Source: Halorutilus salinus (GTDB lineage: Archaea > Halobacteriota > Halobacteria > Halobacteriales > Halorutilaceae). Taken from it: 64,000 bases of DNA. This document shows, piece by piece, positions 36,884 through 46,091 of this stretch; positions within the stretch are counted from its first letter, which is position 1; each line of letters starts with the position of its first letter. Below the pieces are notes generated by a model. That model had not been told where the DNA came from and searched no databases. It was given only the letters and a program-made list of their open reading frames with translations. The position numbers and the translations under genes were made by a program. The DNA is taken from positions 1-64,000 of the forward strand of contig NZ_RKLV01000003.1 of NCBI RefSeq assembly GCF_026242195.1. The letters run 5' to 3'.

Positions 36884-37756
36884 TTACTCGTTCATCGCTT
36901 CGCTCGCCATGTTTCTACCTCTCGTTGTGAGGTCAACCTCCCGCCTGACACGTACCTCCTCAAGAACGCCTGCCTCTATGAGGCGCTCGTATATCTCCTC
37001 TATATCCCCGACCTCCTTGTCAAGAAAGTCAGGTATATCGAACGGCGAGACCCCGGAGTACAGTGCTACGAGGACACGCCTCTGGGTCTCGTCGAGTTCG
37101 ACCGCGGTCTCGGTCTCCTCTAAGCCACGGCTAACGTAGCTACCCACGAACTCAGCAATACGTTTCTGTGATGAGATATGAGTTTCTACCGTAGAACCCT
37201 CTTCCGACGTGTGCTCCACCTCCAAGACGCCGCTTTTTTCGCCTTTCACGGATCGTGTCGTAGCTTCGAATGCGCTTACGTCGTCAAGCTCCACCGAGAC
37301 TAGCTTTCCCGTCTCTAAGGCGAGTGCCAGCTCACCTTCGTCTGTCTTTAGCTTGCTACGCTCCCATTCCGTGTCTTGGACGACACCTCCCTCAACTGCA
37401 GGGCTTTTGACCAACACGTATCTGTGGTCAAGTACCGCGCCGAACACCGACCTTTCGAGATTTTCCGTGTCTTCCGAAGATGTCAGGAGTATTATATCGT
37501 TTCCGCCGTTGAGCGTGAGGCTAACGTAGTCGGAGACACCCGCTATCTTCTGGTTTACGTCGTACCTCCCGCCAACGTCTTCTATCTTTTCTAACGGAAG
37601 CTTCCTTTCTCCCTTGTTGCTAGCCAGTATGATTCTTTTGTTAGAAACAATAATACGTCCGTCTATCCAGCCGGAGTTGTTCATCTCTCTACCTTTTTTT
37701 ACAGGCTGGACGAACTTTCCTATCTCATCGGCTATCTTGCGTTCTGAGCTACTCAT
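36884..37756 (-). CDS. cheF: Archaeal chemotaxis protein CheF
   Basis: CheF (DUF439) links phosphorylated CheY to the archaellum switch complex. From the ATG at 37756 the product has 290 residues: SGWIDGRIIVSNKRIILAS, PLEKIEDVGGRYD and the FDIPDFLDKEVGDIEEIYERLIEAG segment (quoted in part), typical of the family with its C-terminal winged-helix-like end. A second in-frame ATG lies at 37786, but the TATA box at 37789-37794 makes 37756 the likely start. It has its own promoter with a degenerate palindrome, separate from the flanking operons. Confidence 0.9.
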   Translation of the reverse strand: MSSSERKIADEIGKFVQPVKKGREMNNSGWIDGRIIVSNKRIILASNKGERKLPLEKIEDVGGRYDVNQKIAGVSDYVSLTLNGGNDIILLTSSEDTENLERSVFGAVLDHRYVLVKSPAVEGGVVQDTEWERSKLKTDEGELALALETGKLVSVELDDVSAFEATTRSVKGEKSGVLEVEHTSEEGSTVETHISSQKRIAEFVGSYVSRGLEETETAVELDETQRRVLVALYSGVSPFDIPDFLDKEVGDIEEIYERLIEAGVLEEVRVRREVDLTTRGRNMASEAMNE

Positions 37757-37808
37757 TCCGGTCGTGTTCCATAATGTGCTCGACACGGCATATAGGTTAC
37801 TCCTCGTT

Positions 37809-37822
37809 TATCAGATATGAGT
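37809..37822 (-). promoter_or_regulatory. Motility palindrome, copy F (cheF)
   Basis: TATCA-GATA-TGAGT, with a full left arm and a three-of-five right arm, lies 14 bases upstream of the cheF TATA box (CATATA at 37789-37794 on the plus strand). It overlaps the stop codon of the HEAT-repeat gene. Confidence 0.5.
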
Positions 37823-39007
37823 TTCAGGGTCGTCGAGCTTCGAAAGAGCAGAAAAAGCCTTCTCCCGCACCGTATCGCTCTCGGTTCCGTCCACGAGATT
37901 CGACAGTACCTTTCCGGCTTTCTCCCCTCCGAGTTCGCCGAGTGCGAAAACAGCCATCTCCCTCGTGTCCTCTACTTCCGTTGCTTCGATCACCGCCTTC
38001 TCAGCCTTTGATCCACCTGTCTCGGCGAGTGAGTTTGCGGCGAACCGAGCCGTTGTCTCATCTTCGTCTCCCAGAGCCTCGATGAGACTGTTGACGATCC
38101 CCCCGGTTGGCTGAGAGACACGTCCTAAGAGCCATGCCGCGTTACGCCTCGCCGCCCTCTCATCGGCTCCAAGAACATCCGCGAGTGCCTCCGCTGTCCT
38201 TTCTCCCACAGCGCACTTTTCGGTGGCTTTAGCCGCCGACTTGCGTATCTCGTGACTCCTCTCCGTCGGCGCGTTCGACAGTGACTCCACGATGGAGAAC
38301 GCCGCGGACAGACGAACGGGTTCATATCCGTCGCCAAGCATCTCTGCCTCCCTCCTGACGGCTCTTTCGGTTCCGAAGCTACCGAGCGAACTAGCCGCGG
38401 CTCTTCTGACGCTTCCGTTTTTATCCTCCGAAAGCTCCAGTACGACCTCTTCGGAGTCACCGAATTCGGCGTGTTCGGCGACGGCGTCCGCGACCGTTTC
38501 ACGCACCTTTGGCGAAGGATCGTCGGACATGCTTATCAGTGCTTCAACGGCTGCAGGGTGGTCTGTCTCTTTGATCGTTCGCGCCGCCACCTCACGCACC
38601 TGCTTGTCGGGATCGTCGGCGGCGTCAACGAGAGCCTCGACCGCTCTTTTACCGTCAGCCGCCCCGAGGAGAAGGATCGACGCCGCTCGGACCGCCCTCT
38701 CATCCGAACGTTTACCTTCGACAGCGAGTGGCACAACGTCGTCGGCTCCGTCGTCCGAAACCACGTTCGCCAGTCCGTTCTTTTCGTCGAGCTTTTTTAA
38801 TGAACCGACTGCGGCGATCCGAACCGATCTTGAGGAGTCGTTTGTAGCCGCCTCAACGAGTCCTTTGACTATCTCTCGTCCCGCGCTCTCGGGTATACGT
38901 CCAAGTATCTCTGCCGCTCTTTTCCGCACCGCCTCTTTGTCACTATCTCTTAGTACTTCGGCGATACCTTCTGTGTCCTTCTCGCGTTCAAGTTCGTACA
39001 GCGACAT
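37811..39007 (-). CDS. HEAT/PBS-repeat motility protein
   Basis: 398 residues made almost wholly of 30-residue HEAT-like repeats, such as AVRKRAAEILGRI, SVRIAAVGSLKKL, KVRETVADAVAEH and AARRNAAWLLGRV. A HEAT-repeat protein next to CheF-type proteins is known in Halobacterium salinarum, where it is reported to interact with the chemotaxis and archaellum machinery. The start is the ATG at 39007, three bases after the arlJ stop; the longer frame upstream lies inside arlJ. It is probably the last gene of the archaellum operon and acts as a protein scaffold. Confidence 0.83.
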   Translation of the reverse strand: MSLYELEREKDTEGIAEVLRDSDKEAVRKRAAEILGRIPESAGREIVKGLVEAATNDSSRSVRIAAVGSLKKLDEKNGLANVVSDDGADDVVPLAVEGKRSDERAVRAASILLLGAADGKRAVEALVDAADDPDKQVREVAARTIKETDHPAAVEALISMSDDPSPKVRETVADAVAEHAEFGDSEEVVLELSEDKNGSVRRAAASSLGSFGTERAVRREAEMLGDGYEPVRLSAAFSIVESLSNAPTERSHEIRKSAAKATEKCAVGERTAEALADVLGADERAARRNAAWLLGRVSQPTGGIVNSLIEALGDEDETTARFAANSLAETGGSKAEKAVIEATEVEDTREMAVFALGELGGEKAGKVLSNLVDGTESDTVREKAFSALSKLDDPETHI

Positions 39008-39009
39008 CT

Positions 39010-40728
39010 CTATCCCACCGTTATGAGCCCGTCTACCGCCCGTGCTGTTCCGATGCCTATGCCACAGCCAAGCCACGTGAGTGCCACGAAGTGGAGAGAT
39101 GCGTTTGCCTTGTGTCCCCCGTCTATCGATCTTATCATAAGCGACGAAAAGATGGCGTTCAGCAGGACGACGACGAGTATGAGCATCCCTATCTGCTGTA
39201 AGTTGTATATACCCGGATAGAGTAGCTGTCCGAAACCCATTTCGGAGAGTTCGAAGTCGCTGGATACCTCGGTCAGGATCCTCACGATCTCCACGCCTAA
39301 GAAAAGCGCGAACGACATCGCCGCTGTCATTCCGTACAGGACTCCTATTATCGTTACGGTCATCCGTTTTCTGTTTTCCCGGAGATTGAGGGCGACGCTG
39401 AAGTTCTCGCTTATGAGTTCGCCCAGATGCCGCGGGTCGCCCCCCATCTCGCGCCCCACGAGGTACATGCTACTAAACTTCTGTATAAGATACGAGCCAC
39501 ACTCGTAGGTGAACCGTTTCCACGCACCGCTCGGCTCTATACGCATGTTGAGGCGTTTGTACAGGTTGTTTATTTCCGGAGTAAGGTTACCAAAATCTTT
39601 CTTGCGCAGATCCTTGAGGACATCGGTTGTCGTCGTCTGTTTCGCGCTCTCGACCGAGCCGAGTCCACGTACGAACTCCGGGAAAACTTCGTCCCGCTTG
39701 GTTACACCTTTCTCCAGCCTTCTTATCAGAATCCCGGGTATTAGGAAAGGCGAAACCGCCACCGCGAGGTACATCGGCATCGGATACTGACCGAATGCGA
39801 AAGGAGCCACCCCGAAGTAGACCCCGACGACGCCCGCGGCAAGACCGAAAGACACCACTACCGCTACGGCGACAGTCCGCCGGATAGTCTTCGACGCATC
39901 GGTCTTCGTCTCATCGGGTATGTACCAGACGGGGTCGTGTGGCACCGTCACTGAGATCGCGTACAGGAAACCCATCTGTATAAATCCAAATATGACGACG
40001 ACGACGGCTACGACGATAGTCGGATCCGTGTCGGTGAGTATCGGAAGTATCACCGCAAATACCATACCAAAGGATGTTGAGAGTACCATCGACAGGTACA
40101 GATCCTTGAGCACGTCAAGGTTGTCCAGCTCCCCGTTGTACATCGTGACGTACTCGTCCAGCATGTTCTCCTGTTCCCTCACCAGAAACGAGTTGAGTTC
40201 ACGTCCCGCCCGCATCGTATACGCCAGCCTGTCCAGAAAGTCCGACATCATGTCGCTAGGAACCTTTTTTGACCGCCTTTTGCAGGCGTCGTCCAGGCTC
40301 TGGTTCCATGTCTCAACTATCTCTATGATACGTCGGGTCTCTTTCGCTATCTCACCGTACTCCTCCTCCTTCGAAAGCTCACGGAAGACCTCGACCCTGT
40401 CTATGTTGGTGGTCGATAGCACCGTCATATGGGTGAGATAGATGTGGAACTTTTCGTTTATCTCTGTCTTCCTACTCTCTAACGAAACCTTCGGATACAC
40501 GACCGCGACGATGATCGCGAATATCCCAAGCAGAGAGAGTAGCGCTGAGATTATCGCCGCGGGCTGGATGAATATGACGGCACCGACGATCAGCAGGAAG
40601 AAGAAGAACAGCGGCAGAACCACGAAACCCAGGTACCGTCTAGCCCCCATCTCCATCTCACGGTACGCGGAGACGATCTCTTCCACGGATCCTGAAATCC
40701 CCGTACCTTTCTCGTTCTCTGCGGACAT
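39010..40728 (-). CDS. arlJ: Archaellum membrane platform protein ArlJ (FlaJ)
   Basis: The polytopic platform of the archaellum motor, homologous to type II/IV pilus TadC/PilC proteins. The 572-residue product has paired N-terminal helices (about 35-85), two T2SSF domains with large cytoplasmic loops, and a final cluster of helices. It lies three bases after arlI and is followed by the HEAT gene. Length and topology are normal for haloarchaea. Confidence 0.93.
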   Translation of the reverse strand: MSAENEKGTGISGSVEEIVSAYREMEMGARRYLGFVVLPLFFFFLLIVGAVIFIQPAAIISALLSLLGIFAIIVAVVYPKVSLESRKTEINEKFHIYLTHMTVLSTTNIDRVEVFRELSKEEEYGEIAKETRRIIEIVETWNQSLDDACKRRSKKVPSDMMSDFLDRLAYTMRAGRELNSFLVREQENMLDEYVTMYNGELDNLDVLKDLYLSMVLSTSFGMVFAVILPILTDTDPTIVVAVVVVIFGFIQMGFLYAISVTVPHDPVWYIPDETKTDASKTIRRTVAVAVVVSFGLAAGVVGVYFGVAPFAFGQYPMPMYLAVAVSPFLIPGILIRRLEKGVTKRDEVFPEFVRGLGSVESAKQTTTTDVLKDLRKKDFGNLTPEINNLYKRLNMRIEPSGAWKRFTYECGSYLIQKFSSMYLVGREMGGDPRHLGELISENFSVALNLRENRKRMTVTIIGVLYGMTAAMSFALFLGVEIVRILTEVSSDFELSEMGFGQLLYPGIYNLQQIGMLILVVVLLNAIFSSLMIRSIDGGHKANASLHFVALTWLGCGIGIGTARAVDGLITVG

Positions 40729-40731
40729 CTT

Positions 40732-42408
40732 TCACACCTCAAAAGGTAGCCCATCGGTTCCGTCCCTTTGGTAACCCTCTATCGCCTCGTTGACCTCATG
40801 GTATCCGAGTATGTTCTCTTCTATCGCCCTCTCGATAATACGTGCGCGGTGTTGGAGGTCATCGTATATCTTACGCGTGTCCTCGTACCCGAGTAGCTTG
40901 GCTATACGCTCCTCAAGGACGTATGAGTTGTTGACACCCTGAAAGACTATCTCGTCTTGGGCGGGATCCCAGTAGAACGACTGCCGTGTCACGACGCCGT
41001 CCATCTCCTCCGAGTATCCCTCTATCTCTTGGACGCTCGTCACTCGGCGGAGTATCTCGTCCTCGCGTTTAACTCGGTTCTGGAACAGGGCGACATCACA
41101 GTTATCCATGAAAGTCTCGGGGACGTTTATCGGATCCCCTGTAAACCTCTGTATCATAGAGACGATGTCCGATGCGTGGAAGGTCAGCATCACCGGGTGC
41201 CCTGTCTGTGCCGCCTGAAACGCCATACGACCTTCCTCTCCCCGAACCTCACCGACGACGATGTAGTCGGGTCGTGAACGGAGCGCGGCGGCGACGAGAT
41301 CAAACATATCGACGTCTGAGCTACCCTCTCCTGAACCCTCACGTGTCAGAAGCTGTTGCCAGTTGTCGTGTGGGGGCATGACCTCGGCGGTGTCTTCCGC
41401 CGTGTATATCTTGTGGTCACGAGGAACAAACGAAAGCATAGAGTTTAGCGTCGTCGTCTTACCCGAAGCCGTCTCCCCGACGACGAAAACCGTCTGTTCG
41501 TTTTCGAGACAGAGCCAGAGGTACGCGGCAAGTTCGGGCGATAACGTCCCCCACTTGGTAATCTGGAGTATCGAAAGCGGTACGCCTTCGTCCTGACGTA
41601 TCGTGAGCGACGGACCATCAAGGCTCACGTCGTCGGAGTAGATTATATTGATACGCGAACCGTCCGGAAGGGTTGAGTCGACTATGGGATCGGAGTCACT
41701 CACGGGGTCACCGATACGCTCGCCCATGTTACGTAGCCATGTGTCGTACTTCTCCGGGCTGTCGAACTTCACGTTCGTATTGAGCATCCCGAAGACCTCA
41801 TTATCGACGTAACATCTCTCAGGACCTATGACGTGTATATCCTCGTTTGTATCGTCCCGCATCACCGGTTCGAGCGGACCCAACCCCACTATATCGCGGT
41901 TGAGTCTGTAACGTATCGCCTCGTACGTGTGTCCGTCGACGGGTTCCCCGGATACCGAGTTCACGATGGGTTCGAGCCAGGGTGCGTACTCCGTCATCTT
42001 CGCGCCTATCCCCCCATCGCCGCGCCGGAGTATCTCATCAAGGAGTTCCTCTATTCTGTCGTCGTACTCTGTCTCCTCGTCCGGGGCGGGCTGACTGACG
42101 CTTATATCGAGGAGCTTACGTCGGACGCGCTCGAACAGACTCCTCTGGTCGTTTCCTATCTCAGGTTCGACGGCGTAGTACTTGGTATCGCGTCCGAAGT
42201 CCCCGTAGACGTGACAGAACACGGGTCCACCGACAGGGTAGATGACGTTAGGGTTACTGACCTCGTGCTGTGGGGTGAGTTCGTCTATCATCATAGGGAA
42301 CTCCCCGGCTATCTGTTTGAACTTCTTGAGGTGGTCGCGGAGGTGTGGATGCTTCGCCGCCCTCCTCCTGAGGTCATCCGATATCTTTTTACTTCCGTGC
42401 TCTGTCAT
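40732..42408 (-). CDS. arlI: Archaellum motor ATPase ArlI (FlaI)
   Basis: Hexameric ATPase driving both assembly and rotation of the archaellum. In the 558-residue product the Walker A motif is GETASGKTT (311-319), the Asp box and Walker B region is RPDYIVVGEVRGEE, and the His box follows in HPVMLTFHASD. The N-terminal 170 residues form the usual regulatory domain. It sits between arlH and arlJ with only a few bases between genes. Confidence 0.95.
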   Translation of the reverse strand: MTEHGSKKISDDLRRRAAKHPHLRDHLKKFKQIAGEFPMMIDELTPQHEVSNPNVIYPVGGPVFCHVYGDFGRDTKYYAVEPEIGNDQRSLFERVRRKLLDISVSQPAPDEETEYDDRIEELLDEILRRGDGGIGAKMTEYAPWLEPIVNSVSGEPVDGHTYEAIRYRLNRDIVGLGPLEPVMRDDTNEDIHVIGPERCYVDNEVFGMLNTNVKFDSPEKYDTWLRNMGERIGDPVSDSDPIVDSTLPDGSRINIIYSDDVSLDGPSLTIRQDEGVPLSILQITKWGTLSPELAAYLWLCLENEQTVFVVGETASGKTTTLNSMLSFVPRDHKIYTAEDTAEVMPPHDNWQQLLTREGSGEGSSDVDMFDLVAAALRSRPDYIVVGEVRGEEGRMAFQAAQTGHPVMLTFHASDIVSMIQRFTGDPINVPETFMDNCDVALFQNRVKREDEILRRVTSVQEIEGYSEEMDGVVTRQSFYWDPAQDEIVFQGVNNSYVLEERIAKLLGYEDTRKIYDDLQHRARIIERAIEENILGYHEVNEAIEGYQRDGTDGLPFEV

Positions 42409-42414
42409 GCTGGA

Positions 42415-43173
42415 TTACGCGACCTCTCTGCTCTCTATCACGATGCCTATACCTGACCTGACCGAGTAGCCTATGTGGTCGCCCACCTGACCCCCCATAC
42501 CTGCGAAACGTTTTACCGCCATATGCCTCCGAACGTCACTTCCCACCTCGACCATCTCTAACTCGAAGTACCCGTCGGCTATCGCCCTGAACGGGCCGAT
42601 TGCGTCGCCGTCAACGGTCGATGGGTCGACAGTAAGGACGATGGTCTTGCCCTGTGAAGCGATGTCTCGGAAGAAAGAGACGATCTCCAGAGCCGCCTGT
42701 CTTTCCTCGTTGTTACGGACAAGTGCGTCGAACTTGGGGTCGTTCCGAAGTATGGCGTCGAACGTGTCTATGATGACCACGTCAGCGTTCCAGACCGCCT
42801 CCGCCTCCATCAGTCTCTTTAGTAGCTCCTTTCTATCACCTTCATCACCGCCCGATAGCTTCCCTTCCGTGTCTATATCGGCGTGGAGGTAAAGAAGATC
42901 CTCGTTTAGGAGATGGCTCTCGGTGTCGTACGAGAGCGAATGCATCTGATCGATAAACCCTCCCACGTCTAACTCCGTTGAGATAAGCGTCACAGAGTAT
43001 CCTTCCTCGCACAGCCCATACGTGAACCTCTGGGATAGCGCACTTTTACCCGCCCCGTAGTTACCTTCCATCAGTACTATGCTTCCTTGGGGTAGTCCGC
43101 CACCCAGTTCGTTGTTCAGCCTGTCGTGATCCTCCATTCCAAGCGGGTATAGCTTTGATCCTTTCTGGCTCAT
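42415..43173 (-). CDS. arlH: Archaellum ATP-binding protein ArlH (FlaH)
   Basis: A KaiC/RecA-like protein that binds ATP and forms a ring under the motor with ArlI. The 252-residue product has Walker A GNYGAGKS (37-44) and a degenerate Walker B ADVVIIDTFDA; as in other ArlH proteins it may bind but hardly hydrolyse ATP. The ATG overlaps the arlG stop (ATGA). Confidence 0.93.
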   Translation of the reverse strand: MSQKGSKLYPLGMEDHDRLNNELGGGLPQGSIVLMEGNYGAGKSALSQRFTYGLCEEGYSVTLISTELDVGGFIDQMHSLSYDTESHLLNEDLLYLHADIDTEGKLSGGDEGDRKELLKRLMEAEAVWNADVVIIDTFDAILRNDPKFDALVRNNEERQAALEIVSFFRDIASQGKTIVLTVDPSTVDGDAIGPFRAIADGYFELEMVEVGSDVRRHMAVKRFAGMGGQVGDHIGYSVRSGIGIVIESREVA

Positions 43174-43619
43174 GTTCTGAACTTGAAGACCTCCTTGTTT
43201 CCGTTCACCGTGACAACCGCCCTGTGGTCGCCGCTGTCAAGTGAAGTTCCTTCCGCAGTCAGCCTGATGACTTCGCCTTCTGCCCAGACGTCAAGGCTAG
43301 TGCTCACGACATTCACGGTTATGTTGCCGGCATACTTCCCATCCACGACCACGTTGATGTTCTCTTCGCTCGCACGTAAGTCGCCGGAACCCGTGTTCTT
43401 TACAAGCAGTGTTACGTTACCGTCCTCGTACACAATGCCGCGCCCGGGGTCACTTATAACAGAGATATCGGTTCTTACAGTCTCGGATAGCCCTTGACCT
43501 TGGCTGGTGACCGCACTGCTGACGTCGTTGACCGTCGTCACTAATGCCCCTGCTACCCCGACCGCTACCCCTATCGAGGCTATGAATATTACCATGTGGG
43601 AGACGCTGACCCCTGCCAT
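43170..43619 (-). CDS. arlG: Archaellum stator protein ArlG (FlaG)
   Basis: 149 residues: one N-terminal helix (VIFIASIGVAVGVAGALV), then a beta-sandwich domain that sits outside the membrane and with ArlF binds the S-layer as a stator. The segment VYEDGNVTLLVKNTGSGDL is typical. It shares one base with the arlF stop and overlaps arlH by ATGA. Confidence 0.9.
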   Translation of the reverse strand: MAGVSVSHMVIFIASIGVAVGVAGALVTTVNDVSSAVTSQGQGLSETVRTDISVISDPGRGIVYEDGNVTLLVKNTGSGDLRASEENINVVVDGKYAGNITVNVVSTSLDVWAEGEVIRLTAEGTSLDSGDHRAVVTVNGNKEVFKFRT

Positions 43620-44053
43620 CAGCCGTCCACCTCCTTCACCCTCGAAACCCCGTTTCCGGTCACGACCTCGACAGACTCTACCATCCCGGTTGAGTTGCCG
43701 GTGAAGCTGATCTTCTCACCAGGTAGCCAGAGCGAACTTTTCCTTGCTCCGACGACCTGTACCCCCCTATCCGGCTTGAGATTCCCGTCCACAAGGAGGT
43801 TGAGCTTGTCGATTGAAAGGGTTGTACTGCCCATGTTGGTTGCGTTTACGGTGACCTTAGACAGTGTCTTGTTGTACTTAGCGTCGGTCACGTTGATATA
43901 CGTGTTTTTCTGACCTAGCATATCAGACGTCCTTTGGTTCCAAGAGTTACTCAGCTCCGAACCCGTTGTCTGAGCGGCAGACAGTACTATCCCGACACTT
44001 ATGACTATGCCGAGGAATATAACCGCCGTTGAACCGCTTACGCTGAATCCCAT
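43619..44053 (-). CDS. arlF: Archaellum stator protein ArlF (FlaF)
   Basis: 144 residues: an N-terminal helix (TAVIFLGIVISVGIVLSAAQ) and a beta-sandwich domain with VTVNATNMGSTTLSIDKLNLLVDG (quoted in part), the ArlF fold. It binds the S-layer glycoprotein with ArlG and anchors the motor. It begins one base after the arlCE stop, in the expected operon position. Confidence 0.9.
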   Translation of the reverse strand: MGFSVSGSTAVIFLGIVISVGIVLSAAQTTGSELSNSWNQRTSDMLGQKNTYINVTDAKYNKTLSKVTVNATNMGSTTLSIDKLNLLVDGNLKPDRGVQVVGARKSSLWLPGEKISFTGNSTGMVESVEVVTGNGVSRVKEVDG

Positions 44054-44054
44054 G

Positions 44055-45188
44055 TTATACCGCGCTTTCCACCACTTCTCTGCCGTCGGCTCCTCCTTCG
44101 AGACGCGAGACGTACCTCAGGCTTTCGAGATGTGAGTCCATCCCTACCGAAGAGGGAGCGCTACTACTTATCGAGACGTCTTCTTCCTCTACCTCCGGGT
44201 GTCCCAACATGAAGCTCTTGAGTTCCTCCCCCGCCTCGTCTCCTATCCAGTCGATCTCCACGTAGTAGTTTATCGACCTGACACAGTCTTCTACGCCGGC
44301 TTCTTCTATCAAAAACGTAACCCACTCCATTACCAGTGCGTCCGACGCGTACCCTCGGGGAAGGCTCTCTAGCTTCACCCTTTCGTCTGTGTATATTCTT
44401 TCTATTTCCTCCTCGACTTCATCGTTGTCCTCCTGTGTCGGCTTTGTCGCCTGTTCTGTCTCCGCCTCCTGCTCTGTCTCTGACTTCTCTTCCGTGTCAT
44501 CTTCAGTTTCGGCGTCCGGCTCGCCCGGCTCTGTCCCCTCTTCATACTCCTCTTTGAGCTCATCAAAAGATACGTCTTCTTCGTCTTCTTCGGAAGAGTC
44601 CTCTTCCTTTTCCTCGTACTCCTCCTTGAGTTCGTCGAAGCTCGCGCCTTCTTCATTCTGTGTATCCATGTCTTCCTCCGTCTCCTGTTCAAACTCGTCG
44701 TCCTCGAAGAAGCTCTCGGCGTCGGCATCGGTTACTTCGTCGCTTCCGGGTGCCGTCTCAGACTTATCCTTTGTGTCGAAGAGGTCGAACCCGTCTCCTG
44801 CTGATACGGAGTCCCCGTCTGCGAACGGGTTTACTCCCCGCGTCACCATCTCGTATATCTCTAGGAGGCTCCTGACGTTTTCCTCTATATCGTCGATCTG
44901 TTCGCCTATCTCCTCGTTCTCACTTTTCACCGTCGAGACGGTTGAGGACATCTCCATAACCTCGTCCTCTATCTCGTCGACGCGTTCCTCTATCTCAAGA
45001 ACCGAATCGTCCCCGCCGCCGAAGTCATCGTCCCATTCGTCGTCTCCTCCTCCACCGGAGAACCCTTCGTCTTCACCGGAGAGCTCTTCCTCGGAACCCC
45101 CTCCGAAGAAGTTTTCCTCTTCATCCTCGTCCTCCGGCGACCTCTGACTGTCGTCGGTGAGGCTGTCTAGGACACTCATTATTCCCAT
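44055..45188 (-). CDS. arlCE: Fused archaellum switch protein ArlC/D/E
   Basis: A 377-residue acidic protein that combines modules separate in some archaea: an N-terminal acidic tract, an ArlC-like coiled coil (about 62-120), a disordered Asp/Glu/Ser-rich section that carries two copies of SFDELKEEYEE (the module of ArlD proteins), and a C-terminal ArlD/E domain (RVKLESLPRGYASDALVMEWV, about 273-325, and LKSFMLG). ArlCDE connects the motor to CheF and CheY. No separate arlD exists in this cluster, so this protein may do the work of both. First gene of the archaellum operon. Confidence 0.85.
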   Translation of the reverse strand: MGIMSVLDSLTDDSQRSPEDEDEEENFFGGGSEEELSGEDEGFSGGGGDDEWDDDFGGGDDSVLEIEERVDEIEDEVMEMSSTVSTVKSENEEIGEQIDDIEENVRSLLEIYEMVTRGVNPFADGDSVSAGDGFDLFDTKDKSETAPGSDEVTDADAESFFEDDEFEQETEEDMDTQNEEGASFDELKEEYEEKEEDSSEEDEEDVSFDELKEEYEEGTEPGEPDAETEDDTEEKSETEQEAETEQATKPTQEDNDEVEEEIERIYTDERVKLESLPRGYASDALVMEWVTFLIEEAGVEDCVRSINYYVEIDWIGDEAGEELKSFMLGHPEVEEEDVSISSSAPSSVGMDSHLESLRYVSRLEGGADGREVVESAV

Positions 45189-45256
45189 CTTTCACCTCCG
45201 TTACCTGTGTCTCCGTCGTTTTCGGTCATAGCTCTCTGTGTATAGATGCCCTATTT

Positions 45257-45266
45257 GATATAAAAA
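45257..45266 (-). promoter_or_regulatory. TATA box of the archaellum operon
   Basis: On the minus strand TTTTTATATC, about 70 bases before arlCE. The start would be near 45230, leaving a leader of about 40 bases in which AGGTGAAAG lies just before the ATG and serves as a Shine-Dalgarno site. Confidence 0.6.
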
Positions 45267-45280
45267 GTTTTCCCAGGTAG

Positions 45281-45294
45281 TATCATCCCTGATA
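45281..45294 (-). promoter_or_regulatory. Motility palindrome, copy D (archaellum operon)
   Basis: TATCA-TCCC-TGATA, a perfect 5-4-5 inverted repeat 14 bases upstream of the arlCE TATA box. Its right arm also forms a second inverted repeat, CTGATAAC-N8-GTTATCAG (45289-45312), the same half-site arrangement as upstream of cheY. Confidence 0.75.
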
Positions 45295-45420
45295 ACGGTC
45301 AGAGGTTATCAGTATAATATGTTCACGCGTGTCCGCGAGCGCCTGAGGGGTGAAAGATGGTACATACAGCTGAAACACGTCCGCGAGTATTACCCCGTAT
45401 ACTCCGTCTTACCCGCCGTT

Positions 45421-45434
45421 TATCGGCGCTGATA
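45421..45434 (+). promoter_or_regulatory. Motility palindrome, copy E (archaellin genes)
   Basis: TATCG-GCGC-TGATA, one base from the consensus arms, 14 bases upstream of the archaellin TATA-like element TTTATGA (45449-45455). The remainder of the 45189-45515 spacer holds only these two divergent promoters and a GC-rich stretch with no gene visible. Confidence 0.65.
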
Positions 45435-45515
45435 ATTTTGCCCCCGGGTTTATGAGTTAGAACAGTATTTCCAAATATGATGTGTCCGTCACAAGCGGAC
45501 ACCGGGAGAAAACGA

Positions 45516-46085
45516 ATGAGAAACAAGAAAACCATAGAAGATAGCAAAGGTCAGGTTGGAATCGGAACCCTGATCGTGTTCATCGCGATGGTACTTGTCG
45601 CGGCTATCGCGGCGGCGGTTCTCGTGAACACGGCAGGGTTTCTCCAATCGCAGGCGGAACAGACAGGTCAGGAGGCGACGGCGCAGGTCTCCGACAGGGT
45701 ACAGTCGGTAAGTGCCAACGGTACGGTCACAGGGTCAAGTACGATAGATGATCTGAAGGTCGTCGTATCGAAGTCACCTGGTGCCGGGAACGTCAACTTA
45801 GCGAACGCGACGATACTGTTTGACGGACCCACCGAAACACAGACACTCACCGTCAGCTCCGCTGACGTCGGAACCATAACCGACGCAGGCGGTACGTCGC
45901 CGGTACTTTCCGATGACTCCGACAGGTTCGTCTTGACGGTTAACGAGCCGGAGGTGCTGGAGCCCGGTGAAGAGGCACAGCTGACACTAATCTCTGAGTC
46001 AGGTGCCGAGTCTACCGTCTATCTCACGGCACCTGAGACACTCGCGGAGTTCAGCGCCGACGACAGCGTCAGCCTATCGAGGTAA
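45516..46085 (+). CDS. arlB1: Archaellin 1
   Basis: A filament subunit of 189 residues. The class III signal peptide [12 protein letters not shown] is cut by the prepilin peptidase before [10 protein letters not shown], and the hydrophobic helix that packs in the filament core follows. The C-terminal part is beta-rich and variable, with several N-x-S/T sequons (for example NGT, NAT) for N-glycosylation. The start is the ATG at 45516, since the longer frame would put residues before the signal. The first 60 codons are almost identical to archaellin 2. Confidence 0.95.
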   Translation: MRNKKTIEDSKGQVGIGTLIVFIAMVLVAAIAAAVLVNTAGFLQSQAEQTGQEATAQVSDRVQSVSANGTVTGSSTIDDLKVVVSKSPGAGNVNLANATILFDGPTETQTLTVSSADVGTITDAGGTSPVLSDDSDRFVLTVNEPEVLEPGEEAQLTLISESGAESTVYLTAPETLAEFSADDSVSLSR

Positions 46086-46091
46086 TAAAAG

